A stretch of DNA of 8,602 nucleotides, from NCBI GenBank assembly GCA_023269365.1, contig JAHFTN010000057.1:1-8602 (forward strand), written 5' to 3'. A program made the translations under genes and the position numbers. The stretch is from Chlamydiota bacterium. Its GTDB lineage: Bacteria; Chlamydiota; Chlamydiia; Chlamydiales; Rhabdochlamydiaceae. Below the pieces are notes generated by a model, which was given only the letters and a program-made list of their open reading frames with translations, had not been told where the DNA came from and did no database searches. This document shows, piece by piece, positions 1-7,075 of the stretch; position 1 is the first letter of the stretch, and every line of letters starts with the position of its first letter.

Positions 1-1442
1 GATAGACGCTTTCCTTGAATAATTCTCCTTGTGAAAATGGCCTCGTTTAACTTCTTGCGAAAGTCTGTAATTTTTTTTGCCATCTGATTTTTTATGGTCT
101 CAAAGTCGGTATGAAGTTGATTTAAAAGCAGCCCCATAAACACAGGAAGGGTTTGTTGTGCAGCTTCGAGGTTTTTTAATTTCTCCACACTCTCTTTTAC
201 ATAATCGGGAGCTGTGATGAAGCAGCCTTCCAAAAGAAATTGAAGGATTTGAGTTTGTTCTTTATCTGTAAAGTGATGCGTTTTTGCCATAATGTTAGCG
301 GCAGTCACTTCGATTTCTTCTTTAGCAAGATGAATTTTTGCTAGCTTTTGAAGATTCGTTTCCTCATCGGGTATATGTGGATATTTAAGATGCTCCACCA
401 AGGGAGCGATGAGAGTGTATTGCTGTAATAAGGCAATGGTTAAAGAGGTAATGTCATCTTTTGGGACTGTGACGATAGAAGTTTTTATCGTTGGACTTAC
501 TGCTGGGACAATCGTTGGACTTACTGCTGCGGCATTAGAAGTTTTAACAAGTGGAGAGGGTTGTGATAGCATTTGGAGTTGATCGAGCTGCTCCTTTTTC
601 CCTTGCAAGCGCAAAAGTGCAGAGGTTGCTTCTGTGATGATAGAGCTTATAACATCCTTTTTAGCCTTAATTAGTCCCTCTATCAAGGGGTCTTGGGCTG
701 TTTTTATGAGATAGTTCAGCACGAAATTTAGGAAAAATCTTAAGAACGGGGATACTTTGCTTAGATTCTCTCTCATTTCATTTTTAAAAGCGTCCATCTG
801 TTTTGAATAGGAATTCAATCTCGTTATAGCTTCATTCATGTCATTTTGTTTAATTGCTGTCTGTGAAAGCTTCTCTTGTAGTTTTTGAGTCAGACGATTA
901 TCTGTTATGTATCCTAATTCTAAAAATGCCTCGCTCATTTGCAATAGAGATTTAAGAGAATCAATAACTTTTGTCGCTAAAGGGCTTAGAGCAGATAAAA
1001 ATTGAGCTAAATAGGAGCTTCCAAAAAGAAGCTCGGTAGGTGGCTTTCGTAAAAAATAGCAATCTAACTCAGGGGCAGGGAGAGAAGAGGTTGTTTCTGG
1101 TGTCTTATCAACCCGTGTCTCTATGGTTAACTCAACCGGAAGAAAGGGTTTTTGTTGCTCTTCGAGGTACTTATCAAATTCGGCACTCTCTTTTTCTCTC
1201 TTTGCTTTATGGATTTGTTCTTCTCTTTCTCGTTGTTGCAATTTTACAGTGGTCTCTCGAATGCATGTCTCTGCATTAACTAATGCAGTTGCTCTAGCTG
1301 TCTCGAGTGGTTTTTTCTGCTTTTTCGGTTCTTCCTGCTTTTTGAAGAGGGTTAACCCCTTCTGTACTACAGAATTTACGGCATGAAGGGGCAATGGGGG
1401 CAATGAGTTCATTCTAAAACCAGTCTTGTTTAAGCTAAACAT
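1..1442 (-). CDS. Unrecognised long, mainly helical hypothetical protein, C-terminal end cut by the window edge
   Basis: Reading the minus strand from ATG at 1442 gives 480 codons without a stop, running off position 1, so the C-terminus is missing. I do not recognise a family. The N-terminal part is basic (lysine-rich near residues 34–44), followed by a highly charged, coiled-coil-like stretch at about 65–98. Then come helix-rich segments at about 140–290, including a hydrophobic patch near 231–258 (FLRFFLNFVLNYLI) that might be a membrane-contacting helix. A Pro/Thr/Val linker near 300–326 carries AVSPTI twice, and a second helical region covers about 330–480. I see no signal peptide. The start at 1442 has an AGG seven bases upstream and a TATAAT further up. 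A second in-frame ATG at 1412 has weaker support. The look (charged helices, repeat linker, no catalytic motif) would suit a structural or secreted chlamydial protein, but that is only a guess. The gene is divergent from leuS. Confidence 0.8.
   Translation of the reverse strand, partial: MFSLNKTGFRMNSLPPLPLHAVNSVVQKGLTLFKKQEEPKKQKKPLETARATALVNAETCIRETTVKLQQREREEQIHKAKREKESAEFDKYLEEQQKPFLPVELTIETRVDKTPETTSSLPAPELDCYFLRKPPTELLFGSSYLAQFLSALSPLATKVIDSLKSLLQMSEAFLELGYITDNRLTQKLQEKLSQTAIKQNDMNEAITRLNSYSKQMDAFKNEMRENLSKVSPFLRFFLNFVLNYLIKTAQDPLIEGLIKAKKDVISSIITEATSALLRLQGKKEQLDQLQMLSQPSPLVKTSNAAAVSPTIVPAVSPTIKTSIVTVPKDDITSLTIALLQQYTLIAPLVEHLKYPHIPDEETNLQKLAKIHLAKEEIEVTAANIMAKTHHFTDKEQTQILQFLLEGCFITAPDYVKESVEKLKNLEAAQQTLPVFMGLLLNQLHTDFETIKNQMAKKITDFRKKLNEAIFTRRIIQGKRL
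487..529 (-). repeat. Intragenic tandem repeat, 24-bp period, two copies
   Basis: A 19-base unit is repeated exactly at 487–505 and 511–529. The 24-bp period keeps the frame and encodes AVSPTI twice (residues 306–311 and 314–319) in the linker of the minus-strand protein. The motif KTS flanks both sides (300–302 and 320–322), so the duplicated block may be a little wider. Such in-frame repeats change length easily by slippage. Confidence 0.8.
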
Positions 1443-1467
1443 AATGAAGCCTATTGTTAATAATTAA

Positions 1468-1493
1468 ATTATATACTAATTAAATTTTGCCAA
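1468..1493 (-). promoter_or_regulatory. Candidate promoter for the minus-strand gene
   Basis: On the minus strand there is a perfect TATAAT at 1473–1468 and a TTGGCA at 1493–1488. The gap is only 14 bases, short for a sigma-70 type promoter, so the -35 assignment is uncertain. A transcript starting about seven bases after the -10 box would have a leader of roughly 20 bases ending at ATG 1442, with AGG at 1452–1450 as ribosome binding site. Confidence 0.45.
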
Positions 1494-1614
1494 CTATTAA
1501 ATAATATGTAAATTAAAATAATCAAAAATGATTTATTAAATTTTATTTTTTATATCACTTATAATTAATAAACATTTTAATATCATAAAATTCATATAAA
1601 AATTATTTTAATTC

Positions 1615-1646
1615 AAGGGGGAAAACCCCTTCTGGACAAAAGGGGG
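1615..1646 (+). promoter_or_regulatory. leuS leader with two mutually exclusive hairpins around the ribosome binding site
   Basis: Three G/C blocks stand out of very AT-rich DNA: AAGGGG (1615–1620), CCCCTT (1626–1631) and AAGGGGG (1640–1646). The middle block pairs perfectly either with the first (loop GAAAA) or with the third (loop of 8). The third block is also the only Shine-Dalgarno-like sequence before ATG 1658, at a rather long 11-base spacing. Pairing 2–3 would hide it and pairing 1–2 would free it. The pairing is read directly from the sequence; any regulatory use is inference. The AT-rich DNA upstream has TATAAT at 1560–1565 and TATAAA at 1595–1600, but no convincing -35 box for either. 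Confidence 0.45.
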
Positions 1647-1657
1647 TCGATTCCAGT

Positions 1658-4264
1658 ATGATCCTTCCCCATTCATCAAAATTTAAGTTGCCTCTTATGG
1701 AAAAGCAGAAATACGAGCACGGACATATCGAGGAGAAATGGCAAGGGATCTGGGAAGATCGGGAGCTCTTTAAGGCCTATTTTGACCCTAAAAAGCCCAA
1801 ATATTACATTTTGGACATGTTTCCCTACCCTTCGGGGGCGGGACTACACGTGGGACATGTGACGGGCTATACGGCAACCGACATCCTAGCTCGCTATAAG
1901 AGGCAGAAAGGATTTAACGTGCTCCATCCGATGGGGTGGGATAGCTTTGGGCTGCCAGCGGAGCAGTACGCGATCCGGACGGGGACCCATCCCAAGGTAA
2001 CGACAGAAGAGAATATTGCCACTTACAGAAGGCAGCTTAAGTCATTGGGGCTAAGCTATGACTGGAGCCGAGAGGTGGCCACATCAGACCCTAAGTACTA
2101 CAAGTGGACCCAGTGGATTTTCACAAAACTCTACGAGAAAGGGCTCGCCTACGAGGCAGAGGTGCTTGTTAACTTTTGCCCAGCCCTTGGGACTGTGCTT
2201 TCCAATGAAGAGGTGGAAGAGGGGCGCTCGAAAGAGGGAGGGTATCTTGTCGAACGCAAGCCCTTGCGCCAGTGGATCTTAAAGATCACTGCCTATGCCG
2301 ATCGGTTGGTTGAGGATCTCGAAGTAATCGACTGGCCAGAGCACTTGAAAAAATTGCAAGTCAACTGGATAGGAAGGAGCGAGGGGGCCAAGATCCATTT
2401 TAAAGAGCCCAAAACGGGGCGATCGATCTCTGTCTTTACGACCGCTTCCCATACCCTCTTTGGGGTAAGCTACCTCGTTCTCTCTCCAGAACACCCCCTC
2501 GTCGATGAGATCACTACACCTGATCAAAAAAAGGCGGTCGAAGCTTACAAGAGGAGTGTCTCTTCGAAAAGCGATCTAGAAAGAACCGATCTTGCCAAAG
2601 AGAAAACGGGAGTCTTTACGGGGGGATATGTGCTCAATCCCCTCAACGGGCAATTAGTGGCTGTGTGGATTGCCGATTATGTGCTTCACAATTACGGAAC
2701 AGGGGCTGTCATGGGAGTCCCTTCCCATGATGAGCGCGATTTTGCGTTTGCAAAAAAGTACAATTTGGCGCTCCTTCCCGTCGTCTCTCCTCACCCAGAG
2801 GAGATCCCAGAAGGGTTGACTGTCCAAGATCTTTATCTAGAGGTTTTGCGAGGCCAGCGCTGCTGGGTGGGTTCAGGGACAATGACCCATAGCTCTCATG
2901 GCAACTTTTCCCTAGATGGGCAGAGTGTGGAAGAGGCAAAAGAGAGCGTAATGCGTTTTTTAGAGACGCAAAAAGCGGGGGAGAGGGCGGTGCATTACAA
3001 ACTGCGCGACTGGCTCTTTTCCCGTCAGCGCTACTGGGGCGAGCCGTTTCCCATTTTACACTTTGCCGATGGCTCGAAGCGGGCGTTGGAATTAAACGAG
3101 TTGCCCCTCTGTCCGCCAGAGCTCGCAGATTTTAAACCTTCCCCTTCAGGAGAGAGCCCTCTTGCTAAAGTGACAGAATGGGTAGAGATCACCGATCCCA
3201 AGACAAAAAAACCTGCGAGAAGGGAAACCAACACGATGCCTCAATGGGCGGGCTCTTGCTGGTACTATTTGCGTTTTTGCGATCCCCATAATGAGACGGC
3301 CGCCTGGGGAGAAAAGGAAGAAAATTACTGGATGCCCATCGATCTCTACGTCGGGGGAGTAGAACATGCCGTTTTACATCTGCTCTATGCGCGATTTTGG
3401 CATAAAGTCCTCTATGATTGCGACCTTGTCAGCACAAAAGAGCCATTTCAGAAGCTGCGCAACCAAGGGCTTGTCGTCTCTCGCTCCTATCAACACCCTG
3501 GGGGATGTTACGTCCCTCCCGAAGAGGTGAAAGAGCAGATGGGCAAATTCATCCAGATCGGCACAGGGGAGGAGTTGAAAAGTCAAATCGACAAGATGTC
3601 AAAATCCAAACTCAACGGTGTCTCGCCTGATCAGATGATTGAAGAGTTTGGAGCCGATTCTCTTCGCCTCTACGAGATGTTCATGGGTCCTTTCGACAAA
3701 GAAAAAGTCTGGAACACCGATGCAGTAAGTGGATGCAGACGATTTTTAAACCGTTTTTACGATCTCATCGTATCGGATAAGGTCAGAGAGGAAGAGACAC
3801 TAGAAGCGCTTAAACTCGGACACCGCCTTGTAGCCCAAGTTGAAAGGGAGATCGAAGCGATGCAGTTTAATACCGCGATTGCCAAGATGATGGAATTTAT
3901 CAACGCATTTGCTCCGCTAGATGCTTATCCTAGAAGCGTTTTGAGGATGGTAACTCAGGTGCTCTATCCCTTTGCGCCTCACATTGCAGAAGAAGCATGG
4001 GAGCTGCTCGGAGAAAAGAAGAGCCTGACCTATATCCCTTTCCCTAAAGTCGATCCCCAGTACCTCATCGATGACACGGTGCTCTACGTGGTGCAGATCA
4101 ATGGGAAGATGAGAGGAAAGTGGATGCTTCCCAAAGACGAGTCGGAAGAATCTCTCCTCGCCTTCATCCAAACGCAAGAGGGGATTAAAAAGTATTTGAC
4201 AGGAGAGATTACGAAGGTGGTCTACGTGCCCAACAAACTCTTAAGTATTGTGTGTGATGTTTAG
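1658..4264 (+). CDS. leuS: Leucyl-tRNA synthetase
   Basis: Cytoplasmic class I synthetase that charges tRNA-Leu with leucine using ATP. The 868-residue product has the usual bacterial length. The HIGH-type signature is HVGH at residues 64–67, after PYPSGAGL. The KMSKS loop is exact at 646–650. The CP1 editing domain lies between them at about 230–420, with GTGAVMGVP starting at 347 and the conserved editing aspartate expected at D361 in HDERDF. The threonine-rich editing motif is unusual: residues 261–266 read TTASHT, where most LeuRSs have TTRxDT. The anticodon-binding region follows KMSKS, and the C-terminal domain ends in YVPNKL. The start is uncertain. ATG 1658 follows the only Shine-Dalgarno-like block, but similarity to relatives really begins around M14 (ATG 1697), so the first 13 residues may not be made. 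The 3' end overlaps waaA by 8 nt, so the two are probably co-translated. The sequence is strongly chlamydia-like. Confidence 0.97.
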   Translation: MILPHSSKFKLPLMEKQKYEHGHIEEKWQGIWEDRELFKAYFDPKKPKYYILDMFPYPSGAGLHVGHVTGYTATDILARYKRQKGFNVLHPMGWDSFGLPAEQYAIRTGTHPKVTTEENIATYRRQLKSLGLSYDWSREVATSDPKYYKWTQWIFTKLYEKGLAYEAEVLVNFCPALGTVLSNEEVEEGRSKEGGYLVERKPLRQWILKITAYADRLVEDLEVIDWPEHLKKLQVNWIGRSEGAKIHFKEPKTGRSISVFTTASHTLFGVSYLVLSPEHPLVDEITTPDQKKAVEAYKRSVSSKSDLERTDLAKEKTGVFTGGYVLNPLNGQLVAVWIADYVLHNYGTGAVMGVPSHDERDFAFAKKYNLALLPVVSPHPEEIPEGLTVQDLYLEVLRGQRCWVGSGTMTHSSHGNFSLDGQSVEEAKESVMRFLETQKAGERAVHYKLRDWLFSRQRYWGEPFPILHFADGSKRALELNELPLCPPELADFKPSPSGESPLAKVTEWVEITDPKTKKPARRETNTMPQWAGSCWYYLRFCDPHNETAAWGEKEENYWMPIDLYVGGVEHAVLHLLYARFWHKVLYDCDLVSTKEPFQKLRNQGLVVSRSYQHPGGCYVPPEEVKEQMGKFIQIGTGEELKSQIDKMSKSKLNGVSPDQMIEEFGADSLRLYEMFMGPFDKEKVWNTDAVSGCRRFLNRFYDLIVSDKVREEETLEALKLGHRLVAQVEREIEAMQFNTAIAKMMEFINAFAPLDAYPRSVLRMVTQVLYPFAPHIAEEAWELLGEKKSLTYIPFPKVDPQYLIDDTVLYVVQINGKMRGKWMLPKDESEESLLAFIQTQEGIKKYLTGEITKVVYVPNKLLSIVCDV

Positions 4265-5501
4265 TCTTTTTTACAACCTCACCCTTCTTCTCCTAGCTTT
4301 TTTTCTTCTGCCCAAATTATTATGGCAGCGGTTGCGTTTGGGCAAATACCGCAACACATGGAAAGCTAGGCTGGGGTTTTCCCTTCCCGATTTCACGCCT
4401 CAAGGCCCTGTCATATGGATCCATTCTGTCTCGATGGGGGAGACAAGGGCCATTGTCCCTCTTTTCCACCAGATTCGCTCTAGCTATCCCCATACGCAGA
4501 TCGTCATTTCCACCACGACAGAAACGGGGCAGGCAGAGGCAAAAAAGTCGATGCCAGAAGCGGCGTGCCATTTTCTTCTTCCTTTCGACTTTTCCTGGTG
4601 TATGAGGCGCCTTGTCACAAAGATCCAGCCAACGCGTCTCATCCTCTCTGAAGGGGATCTCTGGTATCACCTGCTATTTTTTGCTAAAGCCCAAGGAGCC
4701 TCTATCGCTCTTGTCAATGGCAAGATATCTGAGCGTTCGTGTCGGGGGTTTTCTCTTATCCCGTGGTTCTCTTCTCGCCTGCTCTCCCTCATCGGCCTTT
4801 TCTGTCTACAAAGCCAGCGCCATTTTGAGCGCTTCGCCTCTTTACACGTCCCCAAAGAAAAACTTCACATCACGGGTAACCTCAAGCTAGACACCCCCTT
4901 AAGTCAACCCCTTTCCCAAAATCGACCCTCACCCCCAGTTCTTGTCATCGGATCGACCCACGCCCCCGAAGAAGAGCTCCTAATCCCTCTTCTCAAAGCC
5001 CTTTCTGAAAAACTCCCTTCCCTCACAGTCTTCCTCGTCCCAAGACACCCTGAACGGTTTAACGCTGTTGCAGAGCTCCTCGACGAAGCGCAGATCCCCT
5101 ACAGCCGCTTTTCCACCCAAATTCCCGCGCGTCTCATCCTCGTCGACAAGATGGGAATCTTAAATGATCTCTACCCGATCGCTACCCTAGCGCTTGTCGG
5201 AGGGAGTTACACCCCCGATGTTGGTGGCCATAACATCTTTGAGCCTGTCCAATTTGGCGTCCCCGTCCTCTTCGGTCCCCACATGCATGCGCAACTCGAC
5301 CTCAAAGAACTGATCCTCTCCGCAAAAGCGGGCCTGCAAGTTGCCCCAGATGTCCTTCTGGAGACGCTCCTCTCTCTTCTCAGCAACCCCACAAAGCGCC
5401 AACCCTACATCCAAGCTTGTCTGGCCCTTGCCCAAGAAGCGCGCGGCGCCACACAAAAAACTTTTACCTGTCTTTTCGCAGATAAAACCCCCTCATTATA
5501 A
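4257..5501 (+). CDS. waaA: 3-deoxy-D-manno-octulosonic acid (Kdo) transferase
   Basis: GT30-family glycosyltransferase (also kdtA, called gseA in Chlamydia) that transfers Kdo from CMP-Kdo to the lipid A precursor at the inner face of the inner membrane. The 414-residue product is of normal length. A hydrophobic N-terminal segment (about residues 5–22, LLLLAFFLL) is the expected membrane anchor, followed by a basic stretch. HSVSMGE at 56–62 carries the family's catalytic glutamate (E62). Further landmarks are STTTETG, EGDLWYH, a TGNLKLD segment, the GSTHAPEEE donor-side motif, and GGSYTPDVGGHNIFEP with the conserved GGHN…EP signature. The chosen start is ATG 4257, inside leuS; a TTG at 4248 in the same frame would add three residues. 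Chlamydial WaaA enzymes add several Kdo units, but the number cannot be read from sequence alone. The order leuS–waaA matches Chlamydia. It is probably expressed from the leuS transcript. I see no strong terminator after it; a 5-bp CCTCA/TGAGG inverted repeat spans the stop codon. Confidence 0.94.
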   Translation: MFSLFYNLTLLLLAFFLLPKLLWQRLRLGKYRNTWKARLGFSLPDFTPQGPVIWIHSVSMGETRAIVPLFHQIRSSYPHTQIVISTTTETGQAEAKKSMPEAACHFLLPFDFSWCMRRLVTKIQPTRLILSEGDLWYHLLFFAKAQGASIALVNGKISERSCRGFSLIPWFSSRLLSLIGLFCLQSQRHFERFASLHVPKEKLHITGNLKLDTPLSQPLSQNRPSPPVLVIGSTHAPEEELLIPLLKALSEKLPSLTVFLVPRHPERFNAVAELLDEAQIPYSRFSTQIPARLILVDKMGILNDLYPIATLALVGGSYTPDVGGHNIFEPVQFGVPVLFGPHMHAQLDLKELILSAKAGLQVAPDVLLETLLSLLSNPTKRQPYIQACLALAQEARGATQKTFTCLFADKTPSL

Positions 5502-5510
5502 AACTAGTCC

Positions 5511-5540
5511 TTGAGGTTTAATACAGCTCCCTCGTATGAT
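5511..5540 (+). promoter_or_regulatory. Promoter of the tRNA-fMet/tRNA-Met pair
   Basis: TTGAGG at 5511–5516 and TATGAT at 5535–5540 match the sigma-70 type consensus at 4 of 6 and 5 of 6 positions, with an 18-base spacer. The predicted start near 5547 lies about nine bases before the first tRNA. The C/G-containing stretch just after the -10 box (CTCGAC) resembles the discriminators of stable-RNA promoters. Confidence 0.7.
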
Positions 5541-5555
5541 CTCGACTTCACTTAT

Positions 5556-5628
5556 CGCGGGGTGGAGCAGTGGTTAGCTCGTTGGGCTCATAACCCAAAG
5601 GCCGGAGGTTCGAATCCTTCCCCCGCTA
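5556..5628 (+). tRNA. Initiator tRNA-fMet (anticodon CAU)
   Basis: A complete 73-base cloverleaf: acceptor CGCGGGG/CCCCGCT, D-stem GAGC/GCTC, anticodon stem TTGGG/CCCAA with loop CTCATAA, five-base variable loop, T-stem GGAGG/CCTTC with loop TTCGAAT, and A73. Initiator marks are the unpaired end of the acceptor (C1 opposite U72), three G-C pairs next to the anticodon loop (GGG/CCC) and A11-U24 in the D-stem. In many bacteria the 1–72 mismatch is C×A; here it is C×U, which still leaves the end open for formyltransferase recognition. CCA is not encoded. It starts translation with formyl-methionine. Confidence 0.97.
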
Positions 5629-5638
5629 TTTTTTTCAG

Positions 5639-5712
5639 GGCGGTATAGCTCAGTTGGTTAGAGCAACGGAATCATAATCCGTGGGTCGTTGGTTCAAATC
5701 CGACTGCCGCTA
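5639..5712 (+). tRNA. tRNA-Met, elongator (anticodon CAU)
   Basis: A complete 74-base cloverleaf ten bases after the initiator tRNA and surely co-transcribed with it: acceptor GGCGGTA/TGCCGCT, D-stem GCTC/GAGC, anticodon stem ACGGA/TCCGT with loop ATCATAA, variable loop GGGTC, T-stem GTTGG/CCGAC with loop TTCAAAT, and A73. CCA is not encoded. A CAU anticodon could also be the lysidine-modified tRNA-Ile2, but the GGCGG…CCGCTA acceptor with G1·U72 and the GGAATCATAATCC loop region look like elongator tRNA-Met. A tyrosine-recombinase gene begins 162 bases downstream, so the 3' half of this tRNA is the likely attachment site of the island to the right. Confidence 0.95.
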
Positions 5713-5793
5713 ATCCTTGTAATCTCTCATTTTCAAATATTTACGATTCGACTGACTTTGCAAAATAAGAGAAAACAGGCGAGGATTTTAGCC

Positions 5794-5813
5794 AACGGTG
5801 CACAAACGGTGCA
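5794..5813 (+). repeat. Direct repeat AACGGTGCA, 11-bp period, before the recombinase
   Basis: AACGGTGCA occurs at 5794–5802 and again at 5805–5813, two bases apart and thus about one helical turn from start to start. It lies between the tRNA-Met and the recombinase gene. That position suits arm-type recombinase binding sites or an operator for the recombinase gene; which of the two is not decided by the sequence. Confidence 0.6.
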
Positions 5814-5874
5814 GTGAAAAATAATCTTAACCAGCATATCCAACCAAATGGTAAAACATGAGGGGGTTGGGATT

Positions 5875-6462
5875 ATGGCATCTATTTTCAAAAGAAAGCT
5901 TAAGGACGGCAAGGGGTTTACCTGGCGTGCTGTCGTTCGTCTAAAAGGTCATCCAGTAGTCTGTGAATGTTTCGAACGTAAACAAGAGGCTGAAGATTGG
6001 GGCCAGGATACGGAGAGGCGCATCAAACTCGGCCAATTCAAGTTCGATCAGCATAACTGCCAGCGCACCTTCAGTGAACTCCTAGAAAGGTTTTTACGTG
6101 ACGGGGCGCTAGAGCACCATCGTTCCAAAGCAGATACTATGAGGCATCTTACCTATTGGAAGGAGTGCTTTGGAGGTTATGGTCTTGTTCATATCACAGC
6201 GGATTTTGTGGGAAAGGAAAGGCAGCTGTTGGCAGACACCCCCACTTCCAAAGGAAAAAAGCGATCGGCTTCAACAGTTAATCGCTATATAGCAAGTCTT
6301 TCCTCTATTCTTACCTATGCGTCCAAACAACTGGGTTGGGTTTCTGAAAACCCCTGCTTATCACTAACCAAACTCAAGGAAAATCCCGGACGCGATCGAG
6401 TTCTCTCTCAAGAAGAAATGCAACGACTTCTTACGGCCTGTCGTGAAAGTAGGTCCCCCTAA
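5875..6462 (+). CDS. Tyrosine recombinase (integrase), N-terminal part before a frame change
   Basis: DNA-binding half of a phage/island-type tyrosine recombinase, which would cut and rejoin DNA at the tRNA attachment site. Residues 1–60 form the basic arm-binding region (MASIFKRKLKDGKGFTWRAV). Residues about 64–165 form the helical core-binding domain (TFSELLERFL … STVNRYIASLSSILTYA), ending in the linker SQEEMQRLLTACRES just before the catalytic domain. The start at 5875 is chosen because AGGGGG (5861–5866) lies eight bases upstream; an in-frame ATG at 5848 has no such site. The frame closes after 195 codons at TAA 6460–6462, where the next frame continues the same protein without loss. A separate working protein from this half alone could bind DNA but not cut it. 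It is the first gene of the putative island. Confidence 0.88.
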   Translation: MASIFKRKLKDGKGFTWRAVVRLKGHPVVCECFERKQEAEDWGQDTERRIKLGQFKFDQHNCQRTFSELLERFLRDGALEHHRSKADTMRHLTYWKECFGGYGLVHITADFVGKERQLLADTPTSKGKKRSASTVNRYIASLSSILTYASKQLGWVSENPCLSLTKLKENPGRDRVLSQEEMQRLLTACRESRSP

Positions 6463-6955
6463 TTTGTACTGTGTTGTTTTGACTGCTATTTCTACTGGAG
6501 CCCGTCAGGGTGAGATCCTCAATCTGGAGTGGAGTCATATCGATTTTGATCATAGAATTGCATGCCTCAAAGAGACGAAGAACGGCCGGCCAAGAAGTAT
6601 TTTTCTTGCCGAGGCCGTAGTCGCAGAACTTCAGAAACTTTATGAACAGCGCAATCCTCTTAAATCTCTTGTGTTTGCTAGTAAAACTTCCTTTGGGCGC
6701 GTCGACCTGAAAAAAGCATGGCAGATCGCTCTAAAACGAGCGGGAATCTTCAATTGCAGAGCCCATGACATGAGGCATACCTTTGCGACCCTTGCCGCTG
6801 GAGAGGGCGCCTCTAACCTAGAACTGGCCACCGCCATGGGTCATCGCACCTTGCAGATGCTACAACGCTATACTCACATGGACGTTCAAACCACAAAAAA
6901 ATACAGTCAACAAATTTCTGCAAAGATTTTAATGGAAAAACCTGTGAATTCGTAG
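6443..6955 (+). CDS. Tyrosine recombinase (integrase), catalytic part in the +1 frame
   Basis: Catalytic domain of the same recombinase in the +1 frame. All six expected residues are present, numbered from GTG 6443: R21 (STGARQGE), K46 (KETKNGRP), H108 and R111 (HDMRH), H134 (MGHRT) and the nucleophile Y143 (RYTHM). The junction ESRSP|NLYCVVLTAISTGAR reads as one uninterrupted protein of about 359 residues if one base is skipped at 6459–6460. GTG 6443 lies inside the first half and has no clear ribosome binding site, so independent translation is unlikely. Intact catalytic residues argue that the frame change is recent, a base-calling error in the five-C run, or bypassed by frameshifting. Without the first half the domain should not bind its site well. 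Confidence 0.88.
   Translation: MKVGPPNLYCVVLTAISTGARQGEILNLEWSHIDFDHRIACLKETKNGRPRSIFLAEAVVAELQKLYEQRNPLKSLVFASKTSFGRVDLKKAWQIALKRAGIFNCRAHDMRHTFATLAAGEGASNLELATAMGHRTLQMLQRYTHMDVQTTKKYSQQISAKILMEKPVNS
6451..6462 (+). other. Frame-change site in the recombinase: five-C run ending in CCC-TAA
   Basis: Reading from 5875, the codons are AGG TCC CCC TAA. Moving one base forward on CCC lets the ribosome read CCT and then AAT, exactly rejoining the catalytic frame. Removing one C from the 6455–6459 run would have the same effect. The arrangement (slippery codon, stop in the A site, AGG three bases before the slippery codon) resembles +1 programmed frameshifting as in prfB, although the AGG is weak. 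Confidence 0.7.
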
Positions 6956-7034
6956 TAGATTTTTACATCATGCTGCTAGGTGAGTAGTGTTTTAAGTTGT
7001 TAATAGCGTACGAGTTGAAAAAATTAATCGAAAA

Positions 7035-7057
7035 ATAGTACTAGTTTATGGTACTAT
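7035..7057 (+). promoter_or_regulatory. Palindromic operator candidate before hicA
   Basis: A perfect 7-bp inverted repeat, ATAGTAC (7035–7041) and GTACTAT (7051–7057), is separated by nine bases and lies 18 bases before the hicA start. TTGAAA at 7015–7020 could serve as -35 box, with a weak -10 inside the palindrome (TACTAG at 7039, 18-base spacer). An operator over the promoter fits known HicB autoregulation through its DNA-binding domain. The assignment rests on position and symmetry. Confidence 0.5.
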
Positions 7058-7075
7058 GAAAACAAAGAGAAGTGA

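Noticed and set aside
1040..1386. Two overlapping plus-strand ORFs of 79 and 87 codons
   Set aside because: They lie opposite the long minus-strand reading frame, lack ribosome binding sites and have low-complexity sequence; they are shadows.
3917..4177. Minus-strand 86-codon ORF inside leuS, like several others in leuS and waaA
   Set aside because: It is fully covered by a conserved gene on the other strand and has no recognisable domain.
5491..5516. CCTCA/TGAGG inverted repeat at the end of waaA as terminator
   Set aside because: Five pairs with a 16-base loop and no U-tract; the right arm overlaps the better supported -35 box of the tRNA promoter.
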